A DNA stretch of 30,280 bases from an uncultured Anaerolineae bacterium (GCA_903854805.1 CAINXK010000098.1:1-30280), one strand, 5' to 3'. Positions 8,466-16,899 are shown, counted from the first letter of the stretch. The notes: generated from the sequence alone by a model not told the origin. A program made the numbers and translations.

Positions 8466-8813
8466 CTATTCATCTTTGTAATCGATATCTTCAATATGTA
8501 CATTGACATGCCCAACTTCCATGCCAACCATCTCAGCGATGGCACGCGCCACCTGTGCCTGAATGTTTCGGCTCACTTCGCGCACATTGAAATCTTTTTT
8601 GAGTACGATATAGAGTTCAATGTAAACAATTCCATCTTCGATTGTCATCTGAACGCCGTTATCAGAACCGTGCTTAAAGATACGATCGAAACCGCCCGGA
8701 ACGGGGGCCAGGCGGCTAACGCCTTCCACGCTTATTGCTGACATCCGTACAATCGTCAACAGCACTTCAGGCGCAAGCGTAGTTTTACCAGGGGAACGAT
8801 AATCGTCAGTCAT
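8466..8813 (-). CDS. Asp23/Gls24 family envelope-stress-related protein
   Basis: This 115-residue protein of the Asp23/Gls24 (DUF322) family shows the usual pattern: an N-terminal LAPEVLLTIVRMSAISVEGV segment, a central glycine-containing strand, VYIELYIVLKKDFNVREV, then a helix IQAQVARAIAEMVGMEVGHVNVHIEDI. In Gram-positive bacteria relatives sit at the membrane and respond to envelope stress; in many genomes one copy precedes nusB, as here. AGGAGA overlaps the fabG stop region and lies 8 bases before the ATG. The specific role is unknown. Confidence 0.9.
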   Translation of the reverse strand: MTDDYRSPGKTTLAPEVLLTIVRMSAISVEGVSRLAPVPGGFDRIFKHGSDNGVQMTIEDGIVYIELYIVLKKDFNVREVSRNIQAQVARAIAEMVGMEVGHVNVHIEDIDYKDE

Positions 8814-8824
8814 TTTTTAGTCTC

Positions 8825-9583
8825 CTACATCATCGCCATGCCGCCATCCACTCCCAACACCTGGCCGGTAATAAACGCGGCCTGGTCGCTGGCGAGAAAA
8901 GCGACAGCATAGGCTATCTCTTCGGGCCGGGCTTTACGAGCCAACGGCACCATTTTAAGCGCGGCTTCTAAAACCTCCGGGGACATGCTGGCCAGGATTT
9001 CTGTATCAACAAAACCGGGCGCAACCACATTCACGGTTATATTTCGGGGTGCCACCTCACGCGCCAATGCCTTTGAAAAACCAATCTGTCCGGCCTTGGA
9101 TGCGGAATAATTTGTCTGCCCGGCATTACCCATCTGCCCTGAAACCGATGAAATATTCACAATGCGCCCATATCGTTTGCGCATCATGTGCTTTACAGCA
9201 GCCTTAGAACAATTAAAAGTGGACTTCAAATTGGCATCCAACACGGCATCCCAATCCAATTCTGACATCATCATGATCAATGTATCACGAGTAATACCGG
9301 CGTTATTAACCAGAATACTCAAATCACCAAAAGTTTCAACCGCAAACTTGATCAAATTTTGGGCAGCCAACGGTTCAGATACATCCGCATGAAATGAAAC
9401 CGCCTTTGCCCCCATCGCCTTGATTTCATTTACAACCGCTTCGGCCGCCTCGGGTGACTTATTGTAGTTAACTACTACGGCTGCGCCTCGGTGGGCCAGC
9501 TCGAGCGATATGGCCCGGCCAATTCCCCGTGAACCACCCGTCACCACTGCCACTCGATCATTCAAGGATAAAAGTTCGTTCAT
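8825..9583 (-). CDS. fabG: 3-oxoacyl-ACP reductase (FabG-like SDR)
   Basis: This 252-residue short-chain dehydrogenase would reduce 3-oxoacyl-ACP with NADPH in fatty-acid elongation. It has TGGSRGIG (residues 15-22) for cofactor binding, NNAG (93-96), catalytic N118, S146, Y159 and K163 (YSASK), and a C-terminal [14 protein letters not shown] as in true FabG. The [21 protein letters not shown] region is very close to E. coli FabG. AGGAG lies 7 bases before the ATG and a TATAAT box is at 9607-9612, so this is the first gene of the operon that runs through the Gls24 gene, nusB and the tat genes. Other SDR substrates are possible because no acp or fabH gene is nearby. Confidence 0.85.
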   Translation of the reverse strand: MNELLSLNDRVAVVTGGSRGIGRAISLELAHRGAAVVVNYNKSPEAAEAVVNEIKAMGAKAVSFHADVSEPLAAQNLIKFAVETFGDLSILVNNAGITRDTLIMMMSELDWDAVLDANLKSTFNCSKAAVKHMMRKRYGRIVNISSVSGQMGNAGQTNYSASKAGQIGFSKALAREVAPRNITVNVVAPGFVDTEILASMSPEVLEAALKMVPLARKARPEEIAYAVAFLASDQAAFITGQVLGVDGGMAMM

Positions 9584-9606
9584 TCCGTTGCTCCTGTATC
9601 AAAGAG

Positions 9607-9652
9607 ATTATACCCTACCCGGGTCATGCCAATGATTTATCGTCATGCCAAT
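9607..9652 (-). promoter_or_regulatory. fabG operon promoter with 11-bp direct repeats
   Basis: On the minus strand a perfect TATAAT lies at 9607-9612, 24 bases from the fabG ATG. No good -35 is present at normal distance. Upstream, the 11-base word GTCATGCCAAT occurs twice on the plus strand (9623-9633 and 9642-9652), 19 bases apart, which covers the -35 area. This layout suggests a regulator-binding site. Confidence 0.5.
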
Positions 9653-9659
9653 TAACACC

Positions 9660-10325
9660 TTATTTGCCTTTAGGTTTCAAACCAAATCCAAGCAATAGGC
9701 CCGCGACAATTGAAAATCCGCCGATATAGGCCACGGCATCTTCCCAAAAGCGAATCGGGAATAATCGGATAAGCGTATCCGAGTACTCAAACAGCCAGGA
9801 ATCGCCAGAAAAAAACAACGAATGGAACCATGTAAAGAATTGCCAGAAAGATATGGATGCAAAGAGACCCAATACAACCAACAAACCCGCAGTCAAATAC
9901 CCGCCACGTTTCCATCCCAGTATGTAATCGCCCTGCCAACCGCCCAACCAGGCCCATGCCCCGAATAAGCCCAACACAGCCAGGCCAGCATACCAAATTT
10001 TCAAGAGCGACTGAACCACCCCTTTTACATCTGCCATATGCGATAATTCGCGCTCATTGTAAATCGGCTTTCCATCTGTTAATTTCAGCTCAGCCAAAAA
10101 GGCGATCCCTTCCCCATTTACCAGGTACTCCACCGATGGTTTGGCCCATTGCAAACGATCCTGGAGACCAAATCCAAAGCGGTCTTCGGGAAAACCAGGC
10201 ATCCGATATTCCATCTCCAAAAACATTGGGGTCATCAATAGTCGCACTCCCAGCATAATCACAGCCAGCGGGACAAATATGGTCACAATCCAGGAATATA
10301 GCGGGGGGTAATTTTTCGAATTCAT
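9660..10325 (-). CDS. DUF1461 (TIGR01906) membrane protein, Lit-like
   Basis: This 221-residue protein has about five hydrophobic segments (near 12-32, 105-128, 143-165, 198-215 and one weak one). The pattern matches the DUF1461/TIGR01906 family: YNERELSHMADVK after the first extracellular part, then FFTWFHSLFF with W-L-F, and DTLIRLFPIRFWED. Members of this family include Lit, the lipoprotein intramolecular transacylase of some Gram-positive bacteria, which moves an acyl chain to the N-terminal cysteine and uses conserved histidines; H96 and H168 here are candidates. Whether this copy has that activity is inference, but the window encodes two lipoproteins. GGAGAT precedes the ATG. It stands alone, divergent from the aldehyde oxidoreductase gene. 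Confidence 0.72.
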   Translation of the reverse strand: MNSKNYPPLYSWIVTIFVPLAVIMLGVRLLMTPMFLEMEYRMPGFPEDRFGFGLQDRLQWAKPSVEYLVNGEGIAFLAELKLTDGKPIYNERELSHMADVKGVVQSLLKIWYAGLAVLGLFGAWAWLGGWQGDYILGWKRGGYLTAGLLVVLGLFASISFWQFFTWFHSLFFSGDSWLFEYSDTLIRLFPIRFWEDAVAYIGGFSIVAGLLLGFGLKPKGK

Positions 10326-10360
10326 GTCATCTCCATATAGTGATTAATATCATATAGCGG

Positions 10361-10475
10361 TTAAGGGAATCCTTAATACCTTGTATTGATTACATCAGAT
10401 TGATATCCTAATAGTACCAAGAGTTGGATTTTGTGTCCAACTTTGTTTTTTATTTGTTCACTCTAGATTGTAGAG
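10361..10475. promoter_or_regulatory. Two inverted repeats upstream of the AOR gene
   Basis: Between the divergent DUF1461 and AOR genes lie two small perfect inverted repeats: TTAAGG-gaat-CCTTAA (10361-10376) and CTCTA-gattg-TAGAG (10461-10475). The region is AT-rich and must hold both promoters. Either repeat could be an operator. I see no convincing paired -35/-10. Confidence 0.35.
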
Positions 10476-10541
10476 TTCAGAAAGCTGATACAACGTTCTT
10501 TTCCATCACAACATTTTCACAATATCTATCAGGAGGAATAT

Positions 10542-12371
10542 ATGGAATTAGGTGGTTACGCAAACAAAGTTGCCCATATTGATTTGACCCAGGGCAAGGT
10601 CGAATTCAAACCAATCCCAGATGATTTCAAGCGTAAGTATATCGGCGCGCGAGGTTTGGGTGTCAAATATGTTTTCGATAATGGACCCACAGTTGATGCA
10701 CTTTCCCCAGACAACCTCCTATGCTTCATGAATGGCCCTCTAACCGGCTCTGAAGCCAACATGAGCGGACGTATGGCAGTTGTAACCAAATCTCCTCTCA
10801 CCGGCACCGTTACCGACAGCCATCACGGCGGTTGGTCTGCTGCTCGCTTACGCTGGGCTGGCTATGATGGCCTGATCTTTAAGGGCAAAGCTGCAAAACC
10901 TGTCTATGCCTATATTCACGATGGCGAACTCGAAATTCTGGACGCTGCCGAAGTTTGGGGCAAGGGCATCCATGACACTATCAAATTCTTCAAAGATAAA
11001 TATGGCGAAAAAGACCTGTCTGTCATCGCGATTGGCCCCGCCGGCGAAAAACTCATTAAGTTTGCTTGCTGGCTCAATGAAGATGACCGCGCCAGCGGCC
11101 GTGGCGGCACTGGATGCGTCGGTGGCTCGAAAAATCTAAAAGCCATTGTAATCAAAGCTGAGAAGAAAATCACAAAGGCAACAGATCGTGATGCCTGGAA
11201 AGCTGCCCACGAACGCGCCCTCAAGGTCATCATGGCCGAAGAGAATATTACCAGCCCGCGCAAGGGTGGTCTTTCGGTTTATGGCACCAACGTGCTTATG
11301 AACATTACCAACAGCATCGGTGCACTGCCCACCAAAAATAGCACACTGACCTCCTACGGCGAAAACGCCGAAAAAATCAGCGGCGAATACTTCAAAGAAA
11401 ACCTGCTGGTAAATGATCCCACCTGCCACGCCTGCCCAGTTGCATGCAAGAAGGAAGTCGAAGTCAAAGACGGACCTTATGCTGGTCTGCGAATGGAATC
11501 TGTCGAATACGAACCAGCCTGGTCGGTTGGCGCAAACGTCGGCAACAATGACGCTCGCGTAGTTGCCAAGATGATCGACGTCTGCAACGACTTCGGCATG
11601 GACGCCATCGAAATCGGACATCCCATTTCGATCTTTATGGAAGCCAGTGAAAAGGGCTATACCAGCGCAGCCGATGGCACACTTGCCTGGGGCGACAACG
11701 ATGCCATGGTCGCACTCGCCGGAATGATTGGCAGACGCGAAGGCCTCGGCGAAATTATGGGCGAAGGCGCCAACGCCACCGCCAAGCATTTTGGCCACCC
11801 TGAACTGGCCATGACAGTTAAAGGCCAGGGTATCCCTGCTTACGACCCGCGTGGTCTTAAGGGCATGGGCCTGGGCTACGCCACCAGCAACCGCGGCGCC
11901 TGCCACCTGCGCGCTTATACCCCCGCTTCCGAATTGGGCGTTATGCCCTTTGGCACCCTCAAAACTGACCCGATCGCTTGGGAAGGTAAGGGCGGCTTGG
12001 TTAAGATTTTCCAGGATATTCACGCCTTCTCAGACAGCATGGACCTGTGCAAGTTCAGTGCCTTTGCCATGGGTGTCGATGAATATGCTCAACAATACAC
12101 TGCCATGACCGGCGTCCCCATGTCATCGGCCGAACTTCTTAAGACCGGCGAACGTATCTATAACCTGGAACGCCTCTATAACAACCAGGCAGGCTTGGGA
12201 GCAGGCAGTGACTACCTGCCCGCCCGCTTCACCACCGAACCATCCACCATGCCCGGATCATTGGGGCAACTCTGCGAACTCGATAAAATGCTCGCAGATT
12301 ACTATGCTGCTCGCGGCTGGGAAAATGGCGTTGTTACCGAAGCCAAACTCAAGGAACTCGATCTCGCCTGA
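10542..12371 (+). CDS. Aldehyde:ferredoxin oxidoreductase (AOR family, tungsten/molybdenum)
   Basis: This 609-residue cytosolic enzyme would oxidise aldehydes to carboxylic acids and reduce ferredoxin, using a bis-pterin tungsten (or molybdenum) cofactor and one 4Fe-4S cluster. All four cluster cysteines are visible: C295-x2-C298-x3-C302 (CHACPVAC) and C503 (DSMDLCKFSAF). The N-terminus (GGYANKVAHIDLT, then YIGARGLGVKY) and the GRMAVVTKSPLTG and GRGGTGCVGGSKNLKA segments are standard for the family, and the length is normal. AGGAGGAA lies just before the ATG. The gene is monocistronic and ends in a strong terminator. A MoaD-like gene and a small partner gene on the opposite strand directly downstream support pterin-cofactor use. 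The aldehyde substrate and metal cannot be told. Confidence 0.93.
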   Translation: MELGGYANKVAHIDLTQGKVEFKPIPDDFKRKYIGARGLGVKYVFDNGPTVDALSPDNLLCFMNGPLTGSEANMSGRMAVVTKSPLTGTVTDSHHGGWSAARLRWAGYDGLIFKGKAAKPVYAYIHDGELEILDAAEVWGKGIHDTIKFFKDKYGEKDLSVIAIGPAGEKLIKFACWLNEDDRASGRGGTGCVGGSKNLKAIVIKAEKKITKATDRDAWKAAHERALKVIMAEENITSPRKGGLSVYGTNVLMNITNSIGALPTKNSTLTSYGENAEKISGEYFKENLLVNDPTCHACPVACKKEVEVKDGPYAGLRMESVEYEPAWSVGANVGNNDARVVAKMIDVCNDFGMDAIEIGHPISIFMEASEKGYTSAADGTLAWGDNDAMVALAGMIGRREGLGEIMGEGANATAKHFGHPELAMTVKGQGIPAYDPRGLKGMGLGYATSNRGACHLRAYTPASELGVMPFGTLKTDPIAWEGKGGLVKIFQDIHAFSDSMDLCKFSAFAMGVDEYAQQYTAMTGVPMSSAELLKTGERIYNLERLYNNQAGLGAGSDYLPARFTTEPSTMPGSLGQLCELDKMLADYYAARGWENGVVTEAKLKELDLA

Positions 12372-12390
12372 TCGTATCGTATATGAATCA

Positions 12391-12425
12391 AAAACGACGC
12401 GCCCCTCAAATGCGCGTCGTTTTTT
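12391..12425. terminator. Strong intrinsic terminator (probably bidirectional)
   Basis: A perfect 12-base stem (12391-12402 with 12412-12423; AAAACGACGCGC against its complement) encloses a 9-base loop and ends in six T (12420-12425). A run of A opens the stem, so it can serve both the AOR gene and the converging small gene that ends at 12457. Confidence 0.9.
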
Positions 12426-12456
12426 GTATCGCTTCACTGGATGCTTGCAATCCTGA

Positions 12457-12714
12457 TTAAGCCCCTGCCCGCAAGGTTTTCATGGCAAAGCGCTCCAAAA
12501 AATCTTCCGCCACTTCATCATTCAGTTCCATATCAAGGCGGGTTTGCCCAACCTGGAGAGAAAAAAATTTATAGGGTTCCATCTTGGTTAGACGCACAGC
12601 CCAACCCTTCCCAGTTACCACATCATCTTCATCCAAGACACCGCCAAGCTCTACCAGGTATTCTTTTAACAAAAAGAATGGGATGCCGCGCATTTCACGA
12701 GTCAGTGTCTGCAT
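12457..12714 (-). CDS. Small protein coupled to MoaD-like gene (possible MoaD-related C-terminal domain)
   Basis: This 85-residue soluble protein has alternating predicted strands and helices: FFLLKEYLVELGGVLDEDDV, then GWAVRLTKMEPYKFFSLQVGQ, then LDMELNDEVAEDFLERFAMK. Its ATG follows the MoaD stop directly (TAG then ATG), so the two are translationally coupled. I do not recognise it with certainty. It may correspond to the domain that InterPro names MoaD-related C-terminal, which in some proteins is fused to MoaD. Its place beside an AOR gene suggests a role in tungstopterin assembly or sulfur transfer, as inference. Confidence 0.6.
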   Translation of the reverse strand: MQTLTREMRGIPFFLLKEYLVELGGVLDEDDVVTGKGWAVRLTKMEPYKFFSLQVGQTRLDMELNDEVAEDFLERFAMKTLRAGA

Positions 12715-12993
12715 CTAGCCACCTCCAACTGCCGGGAAGATATCGAGTTTGTCAGAACTTGATATTTTTGTTTCAAGCACATCTGCCAGGTATGGCACGT
12801 CGCGCCCATTGACAAAAACATGCACATGACCGTGCAAGTCATTCTCAGCTGTCATTAATTCATGCCGCAAGGCCGGGAATGCTTCGAATATTTTCTCGAG
12901 CATCTCCCGCACGGTAATCCCATCCACCAGATCAAGAATGACCGTTTTTTTGCCAGTGATTAATCGTAATGTTGCATAGAAATTGATATTCAC
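12715..12993 (-). CDS. MoaD-like ubiquitin-fold sulfur carrier (AOR-associated)
   Basis: This 92-residue beta-grasp protein ends in IFPAVGGG; the C-terminal Gly-Gly is the site that is adenylated and thiocarboxylated in MoaD-type carriers. The N-terminus (INFYATLRLITGKKTV) and HVFVNGRDVPYLADVLETKISSSDKLDIFPA are standard. The start is GTG at 12993, placed by GGAGAAAG 5 bases upstream. It faces the AOR gene and is separate from the canonical moaD at 28507-28755, so this genome has at least two paralogs; this one probably serves the tungsten enzyme. The cognate MoaB- and MoaE-type partners are not next to it. Confidence 0.85.
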   Translation of the reverse strand: MNINFYATLRLITGKKTVILDLVDGITVREMLEKIFEAFPALRHELMTAENDLHGHVHVFVNGRDVPYLADVLETKISSSDKLDIFPAVGGG

Positions 12994-13121
12994 AACTTTC
13001 TCCTCTCAGGCTTATCTATTCAATTTTTATCATCTATCTCGGAAAAATTCAATAGCAATTTTATGTATTCCCGAGGCTTTCATAAATTGAAGGTCGGAGG
13101 AGCTTTGGCGCTTTTGTAATA

Positions 13122-13149
13122 TTCGCAGTTCTCACCATCATGATAAAAT
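13122..13149 (+). promoter_or_regulatory. Candidate extended -10 promoter of the AAC(3)-DUF4910 gene
   Basis: TGATAAAAT (13141-13149) fits an extended -10 (TG, one base, TAAAAT). A weak -35 (TTCGCA, 13122-13127) lies 16 bases upstream. The GTG start follows 27 bases later. Confidence 0.4.
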
Positions 13150-13176
13150 CGAGGCAAACCACTTAGGGAGAATCCC

Positions 13177-15303
13177 GTGATCACAAAACAATACTTGCTG
13201 GATGAATTTCGCGCCATCGGCCTTGAGACAAACGACACTGTTTTTATACACAGCTCATACTCTTCGCTTGGCAAAGCCCCCGGTGGGGTGGATGGCGGCC
13301 CACGCACAGTCATCGAAGCCATCCTGGAAATTATCAGCCCACTCGGCACGCTGATTATGCCAACCTTTAACTATGACTTTCTGAAGGGCACTCCCTGGGA
13401 CATTCGCACCACACCCTCCCAGATGGGCGTGCTGACCGAATTGGTCCGCACCGACCCAAGGGCCCGACGCATGTTTCATCCGATTTATTCGATGGCTGCC
13501 ATCGGCAGGCATGCCGATGAACTCGCGGCCCACCGCAGCAGCGATTGCTTTGGCGAAAGCACCATTTTCACAAAATTCCGAGAGTGGGACGCAAAAATCC
13601 TCATTCTTGGGCTGGCATATAGCAAATCCATCACCTTTCTGCATCATTGCGAACAGTTGGCCGGCGTAGATTATCGCTTCTTAAAAGAATTCAAGGGGAC
13701 CGCCATCGACCAGCAAGGCAAACCTCAAGATGCCGCCTACACCATGTTTGTGCGCGATGTCGAACGCGGCGTGGTACTCGATTTTGAACCGATTGGAGCC
13801 CTGCTCGATAGCCAGGTTGTCAATCTTCGCCGCATTGGTACCGGTGAATCCCGCTTAATGAAATGCAATGACGTCTTCCGGGTAGCAGTTGATGCCATGC
13901 AAGCCCACCCCGGTCCCGGACTGACTTATATTCTAGAAACTCCCGAACGTGCCAGAGATTGGCTTCCAAGCATGAAGCCCATCTCTGCCCTCAAAGATGT
14001 GCTCGCAGAAATCCTGCCCTTGCACCGCACGCTTGCATCCGATGGAATGGATACCGCCCTGGAGTTGATTGGTTCCTATCTCCCGGAAAATGCCAATTAC
14101 AAACTGGAAACTTACACACCCTTGCAGCCAGTCTGGACCTGGTATGTGCCCGAGCGCTACATTGTGCATGAAGCTTACCTTGAAACAGAAGATGGCAAAC
14201 GCCTGCTGGATTTTCGAAATAACTCCTTACACCTGGTTTCCTACTCCCTACCTATCGATAAAACTCTGACCTGGGCAGAGCTTGAACCGCACCTGTACTT
14301 TAACGAAAAACGGCCCCACACCATTCCCTGGAAATTTAAGTATTACGACCGCGACTGGGGATTTTGCCTGCCCAAAAATCAATTTGACCTATTAGCTCGT
14401 GATAAAAAATATCACGCTGTCATCCACTCCGAATTTTCCACCCGGCCCGAGGAAGGCTTCAAAGTCTCAACCGCTGTGCTGCACCCCCAGGGCGGGAAAA
14501 AACCATCCGCCGGCGAAATTTTCATCATGGCGCATGTTTGCCACCCCAACCAGGCCAATGACGACGCAGCCGGTGTGGTCACAGCCATTGAGGTGGCTCG
14601 CCGGTTGGCTGTCCGTCCATTACCACCAGGCTCAATGAGCGTACGCTTCTGGTTTGGTCCTGAAACGATAGGCACCATCGCCTGGCTAGCAAATCATGAA
14701 GACCTGATTCCTGCCATTAAAGGTGGAATATTCATCGAAATGACCGGTAATGACAACACCCTCGCCCTTCAGCATACCCGCCAGCACAACGCCGCCATCG
14801 ACCATGTTGGCCAATATGTGCTCAAAAACCGTGGTGGTGAATTCCGCGAAGGCACCTTTGCAGACGTCATCGCTAACGACGAGCGTGTCCTCAACGGGCC
14901 CGGGCTTAACATTCCCTGTATCTCTGTTACCCGCTATCCTTACCCCGAATACCACACCACCGATGATAATCTCGATATCATCCACGAGAGTAAACTGCAG
15001 GAAGCTGCAGATGTCATCGAAGAGATCATCCGGATCTATGCCAGTAATTACCTACCAAAACGCAAATTCCGTGGGCCTGTTTTTCTCTCCGGGCACGGTT
15101 TATTTGTTGACTGGCAGACCAACTGGAAGCTAAACCGCGCCATCGAAAAAATGATGATGCGCTTCGAAGGCCGGCAATCTATCTTTGAGATAGCCAATGA
15201 ATTGGATCTTGACTATTGGGAAACGCGCGAATATATCGAAAAATTTCGCCTGCGCGGGCTGGTCGAACCTTTACCAATGCCGGAGATCGCTGAAAAAGCC
15301 TGA
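13177..15303 (+). CDS. AAC(3)-family N-acyltransferase fused to DUF4910 aminopeptidase-like protein
   Basis: This 708-residue cytosolic protein has two enzyme-like halves. Residues 1 to about 265 match the AAC(3)/YokD acetyl-CoA-dependent N-acyltransferase family: FIHSSYSSLG near the N-terminus, MFHPIYSMAAIG (H101) and FLHHCE (H156, H157, E159). From about 285 it matches DUF4910, an M28-like zinc peptidase fold, with AHVCHPNQANDDAAG (H456, D463), PET (E496), FIEMTGN (E521) and EYHTTDDN (H593) as likely metal and catalytic residues, followed by a C-terminal winged-helix region of about 70 residues. DUF4910 proteins often sit in surface-polysaccharide clusters, so an amino-sugar or nucleotide-sugar substrate is plausible. 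The GTG start is fixed by AGGGAG 6 bases upstream. An antibiotic-resistance label would be misleading. It ends 11 bases from the converging gene. Confidence 0.8.
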   Translation: MITKQYLLDEFRAIGLETNDTVFIHSSYSSLGKAPGGVDGGPRTVIEAILEIISPLGTLIMPTFNYDFLKGTPWDIRTTPSQMGVLTELVRTDPRARRMFHPIYSMAAIGRHADELAAHRSSDCFGESTIFTKFREWDAKILILGLAYSKSITFLHHCEQLAGVDYRFLKEFKGTAIDQQGKPQDAAYTMFVRDVERGVVLDFEPIGALLDSQVVNLRRIGTGESRLMKCNDVFRVAVDAMQAHPGPGLTYILETPERARDWLPSMKPISALKDVLAEILPLHRTLASDGMDTALELIGSYLPENANYKLETYTPLQPVWTWYVPERYIVHEAYLETEDGKRLLDFRNNSLHLVSYSLPIDKTLTWAELEPHLYFNEKRPHTIPWKFKYYDRDWGFCLPKNQFDLLARDKKYHAVIHSEFSTRPEEGFKVSTAVLHPQGGKKPSAGEIFIMAHVCHPNQANDDAAGVVTAIEVARRLAVRPLPPGSMSVRFWFGPETIGTIAWLANHEDLIPAIKGGIFIEMTGNDNTLALQHTRQHNAAIDHVGQYVLKNRGGEFREGTFADVIANDERVLNGPGLNIPCISVTRYPYPEYHTTDDNLDIIHESKLQEAADVIEEIIRIYASNYLPKRKFRGPVFLSGHGLFVDWQTNWKLNRAIEKMMMRFEGRQSIFEIANELDLDYWETREYIEKFRLRGLVEPLPMPEIAEKA

Positions 15304-15314
15304 AGCCCCTGGGG

Positions 15315-16862
15315 CTACTGAATCGTCTCGACCCCACCACCAAGGATAAAGTTGATCACCAGGCTGTTCGTGACCCACTCAACCGGTGAGCGATCATCAG
15401 TATAGACTTCACCACCGTTCGGACCCGGTTGCAGGTTATCAAATGCCACCTGGGCCGCAGTTACCAACAAAGCCGGCGCCTGTGAAGCAGCCTTCAATGC
15501 CATGAGATTGGCACCCAGGCTGTCCACAGTCGTCGGTTGTTTTGTGGCATAGAGAATTGAATTAAAGGTATATGGAATATCCATCACATGCGTGGATGGC
15601 AAAACAGTCTGGATGGTTGCCGAAAGATCATTGATCAGGCGCCGGTCCTGAGGGGCGCGACCGATATTAATGGCCAATACACCCTGCTCGGATAGATGTT
15701 CCGCACAAATTTTGAAGAATTCCTGCGTCGTCAAGTGCGGTGGGATATACGGTGGACGATACGCATCAACCACAATTAGATCGTACTGGTAAGGGCTGTG
15801 CTCAAGGCCCCAGCGACCATCGCCAACGTACACATTCAGATTCGGCATAGTCATGCCAAAATATTTTCTACCAACTTCCACAATTTGTGGATCAATCTCA
15901 TACCCATCAATCGGAATATCGCCGTACACAGCCGTCGCCTGCCTGGCAGTGGTCCCTGCCGCCAGCCCAACGATGGCTATGCGCTGGACGCCTTTAACAG
16001 AAAACGAGCCATTAAACATGGGGCCAACCAGAAATTCTTCCCACGGACCACCATAAAACAGTTGGCCCGGATTGTATTGTGAATGGACACCCTGACCTTC
16101 ATTCAATCGCAGCAGCATGCTATCACCGCTTTGCAGAACTTCTATATAGTTATAATCTGACTCGACTTCATAAACCTGGCCCGGTGTGGATTTGATCCGA
16201 TAATCATTCAACCAGGCGAACGTCAGCAACAATAACGGCATCAATAAAAAAGGCAGTACAACCTTCCAACCAGCAGTCCTCCAGAGCCCATAAAGCGCCA
16301 CAACCAGCAAAATCCCTGAAAACAATAAAAAAGTAAGAGTTGTACCGATCAAGGAAAACAGGAAAAGGGAAGGCAGGAAAGCCCCCAGGACCGAACCCAT
16401 CGTTGATATGGACGAGACCCTGCCCGAAATTTCACCCGCTTTGGCAGGATCGTGGATCAGCAACCGAACTGCAAATGGCGAAGTCATCGCCATCAAAGTG
16501 ACTGGGATACTAAACAACACCAGCGTACCCGCGAATGACCCGAGCACAACCCCCAGGCTGAGAACATCAAAGGCAGCTGCTGCCAGGCGCAAAACAGGTC
16601 CAGCAATAAACGGAACAATACCCAGCGAGAAAGCACCCCAGGCCAGAATGGTAAACAAAGTTCGCGGACCAGGCGAGCGATCTGCCCAACGACCACCCAG
16701 GCTGTATCCGGCCGCAAAATAAACCATGATCAATCCGATAATACTGGCCCATACCAGGTTGCTCGAGCCATAAATAGTTTGCAACAAGCGCGAGGCGCCA
16801 AATTCAGCCGCCAGGGCAGTCATGCCGGATATAAAAACAGTGAAGTATAGGTATCGACGCAT
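15315..16862 (-). CDS. Fused membrane / spermidine-synthase-like protein
   Basis: This 515-residue protein has an N-terminal half (about 1-235) of eight or more hydrophobic segments. A methyltransferase-fold half follows, like spermidine synthase: NYIEVLQ, MLLRLNEGQGVHS, IAIVGLAAGTTARQ, DGYEIDPQIVEVGRKYF, VYVGDGRWGL and LIVVDAYRPPYIPPHLTTQEFF. Such fusions are common in Chloroflexota and Proteobacteria; whether they make polyamines is uncertain, because the usual DxxD-type catalytic motif is altered (DAYRPP). The frame extends to 16982, but the start at 16862 is favoured because the membrane region begins there and a TATAAT lies only 7 bases upstream, so the mRNA is probably leaderless. It lies next to the mobile-element region. 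Confidence 0.8.
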   Translation of the reverse strand: MRRYLYFTVFISGMTALAAEFGASRLLQTIYGSSNLVWASIIGLIMVYFAAGYSLGGRWADRSPGPRTLFTILAWGAFSLGIVPFIAGPVLRLAAAAFDVLSLGVVLGSFAGTLVLFSIPVTLMAMTSPFAVRLLIHDPAKAGEISGRVSSISTMGSVLGAFLPSLFLFSLIGTTLTFLLFSGILLVVALYGLWRTAGWKVVLPFLLMPLLLLTFAWLNDYRIKSTPGQVYEVESDYNYIEVLQSGDSMLLRLNEGQGVHSQYNPGQLFYGGPWEEFLVGPMFNGSFSVKGVQRIAIVGLAAGTTARQATAVYGDIPIDGYEIDPQIVEVGRKYFGMTMPNLNVYVGDGRWGLEHSPYQYDLIVVDAYRPPYIPPHLTTQEFFKICAEHLSEQGVLAINIGRAPQDRRLINDLSATIQTVLPSTHVMDIPYTFNSILYATKQPTTVDSLGANLMALKAASQAPALLVTAAQVAFDNLQPGPNGGEVYTDDRSPVEWVTNSLVINFILGGGVETIQ

Positions 16863-16869
16863 ACGTGCA

Positions 16870-16899
16870 ATTATACAGGCATCGGTCAATAGTTTACAA
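16870..16899 (-). promoter_or_regulatory. Promoter of the spermidine-synthase-like gene (leaderless)
   Basis: On the minus strand TTGTAA (16894-16899), an 18-base spacer and a perfect TATAAT (16870-16875) end 7 bases before the ATG at 16862. The transcript would start at or next to the start codon, and no Shine-Dalgarno sequence is present. Confidence 0.65.

Noticed and set aside
11136..12023. 295-codon open frame antisense to the AOR gene
   Set aside because: It is a complement-strand shadow of a strongly coding gene; it has no ribosome site or family motif.
13177..13971. Aminoglycoside-resistance gene label for the N-terminal half
   Set aside because: The AAC(3) family is broad, and the fusion to DUF4910 and lack of a resistance context point to a metabolic role.
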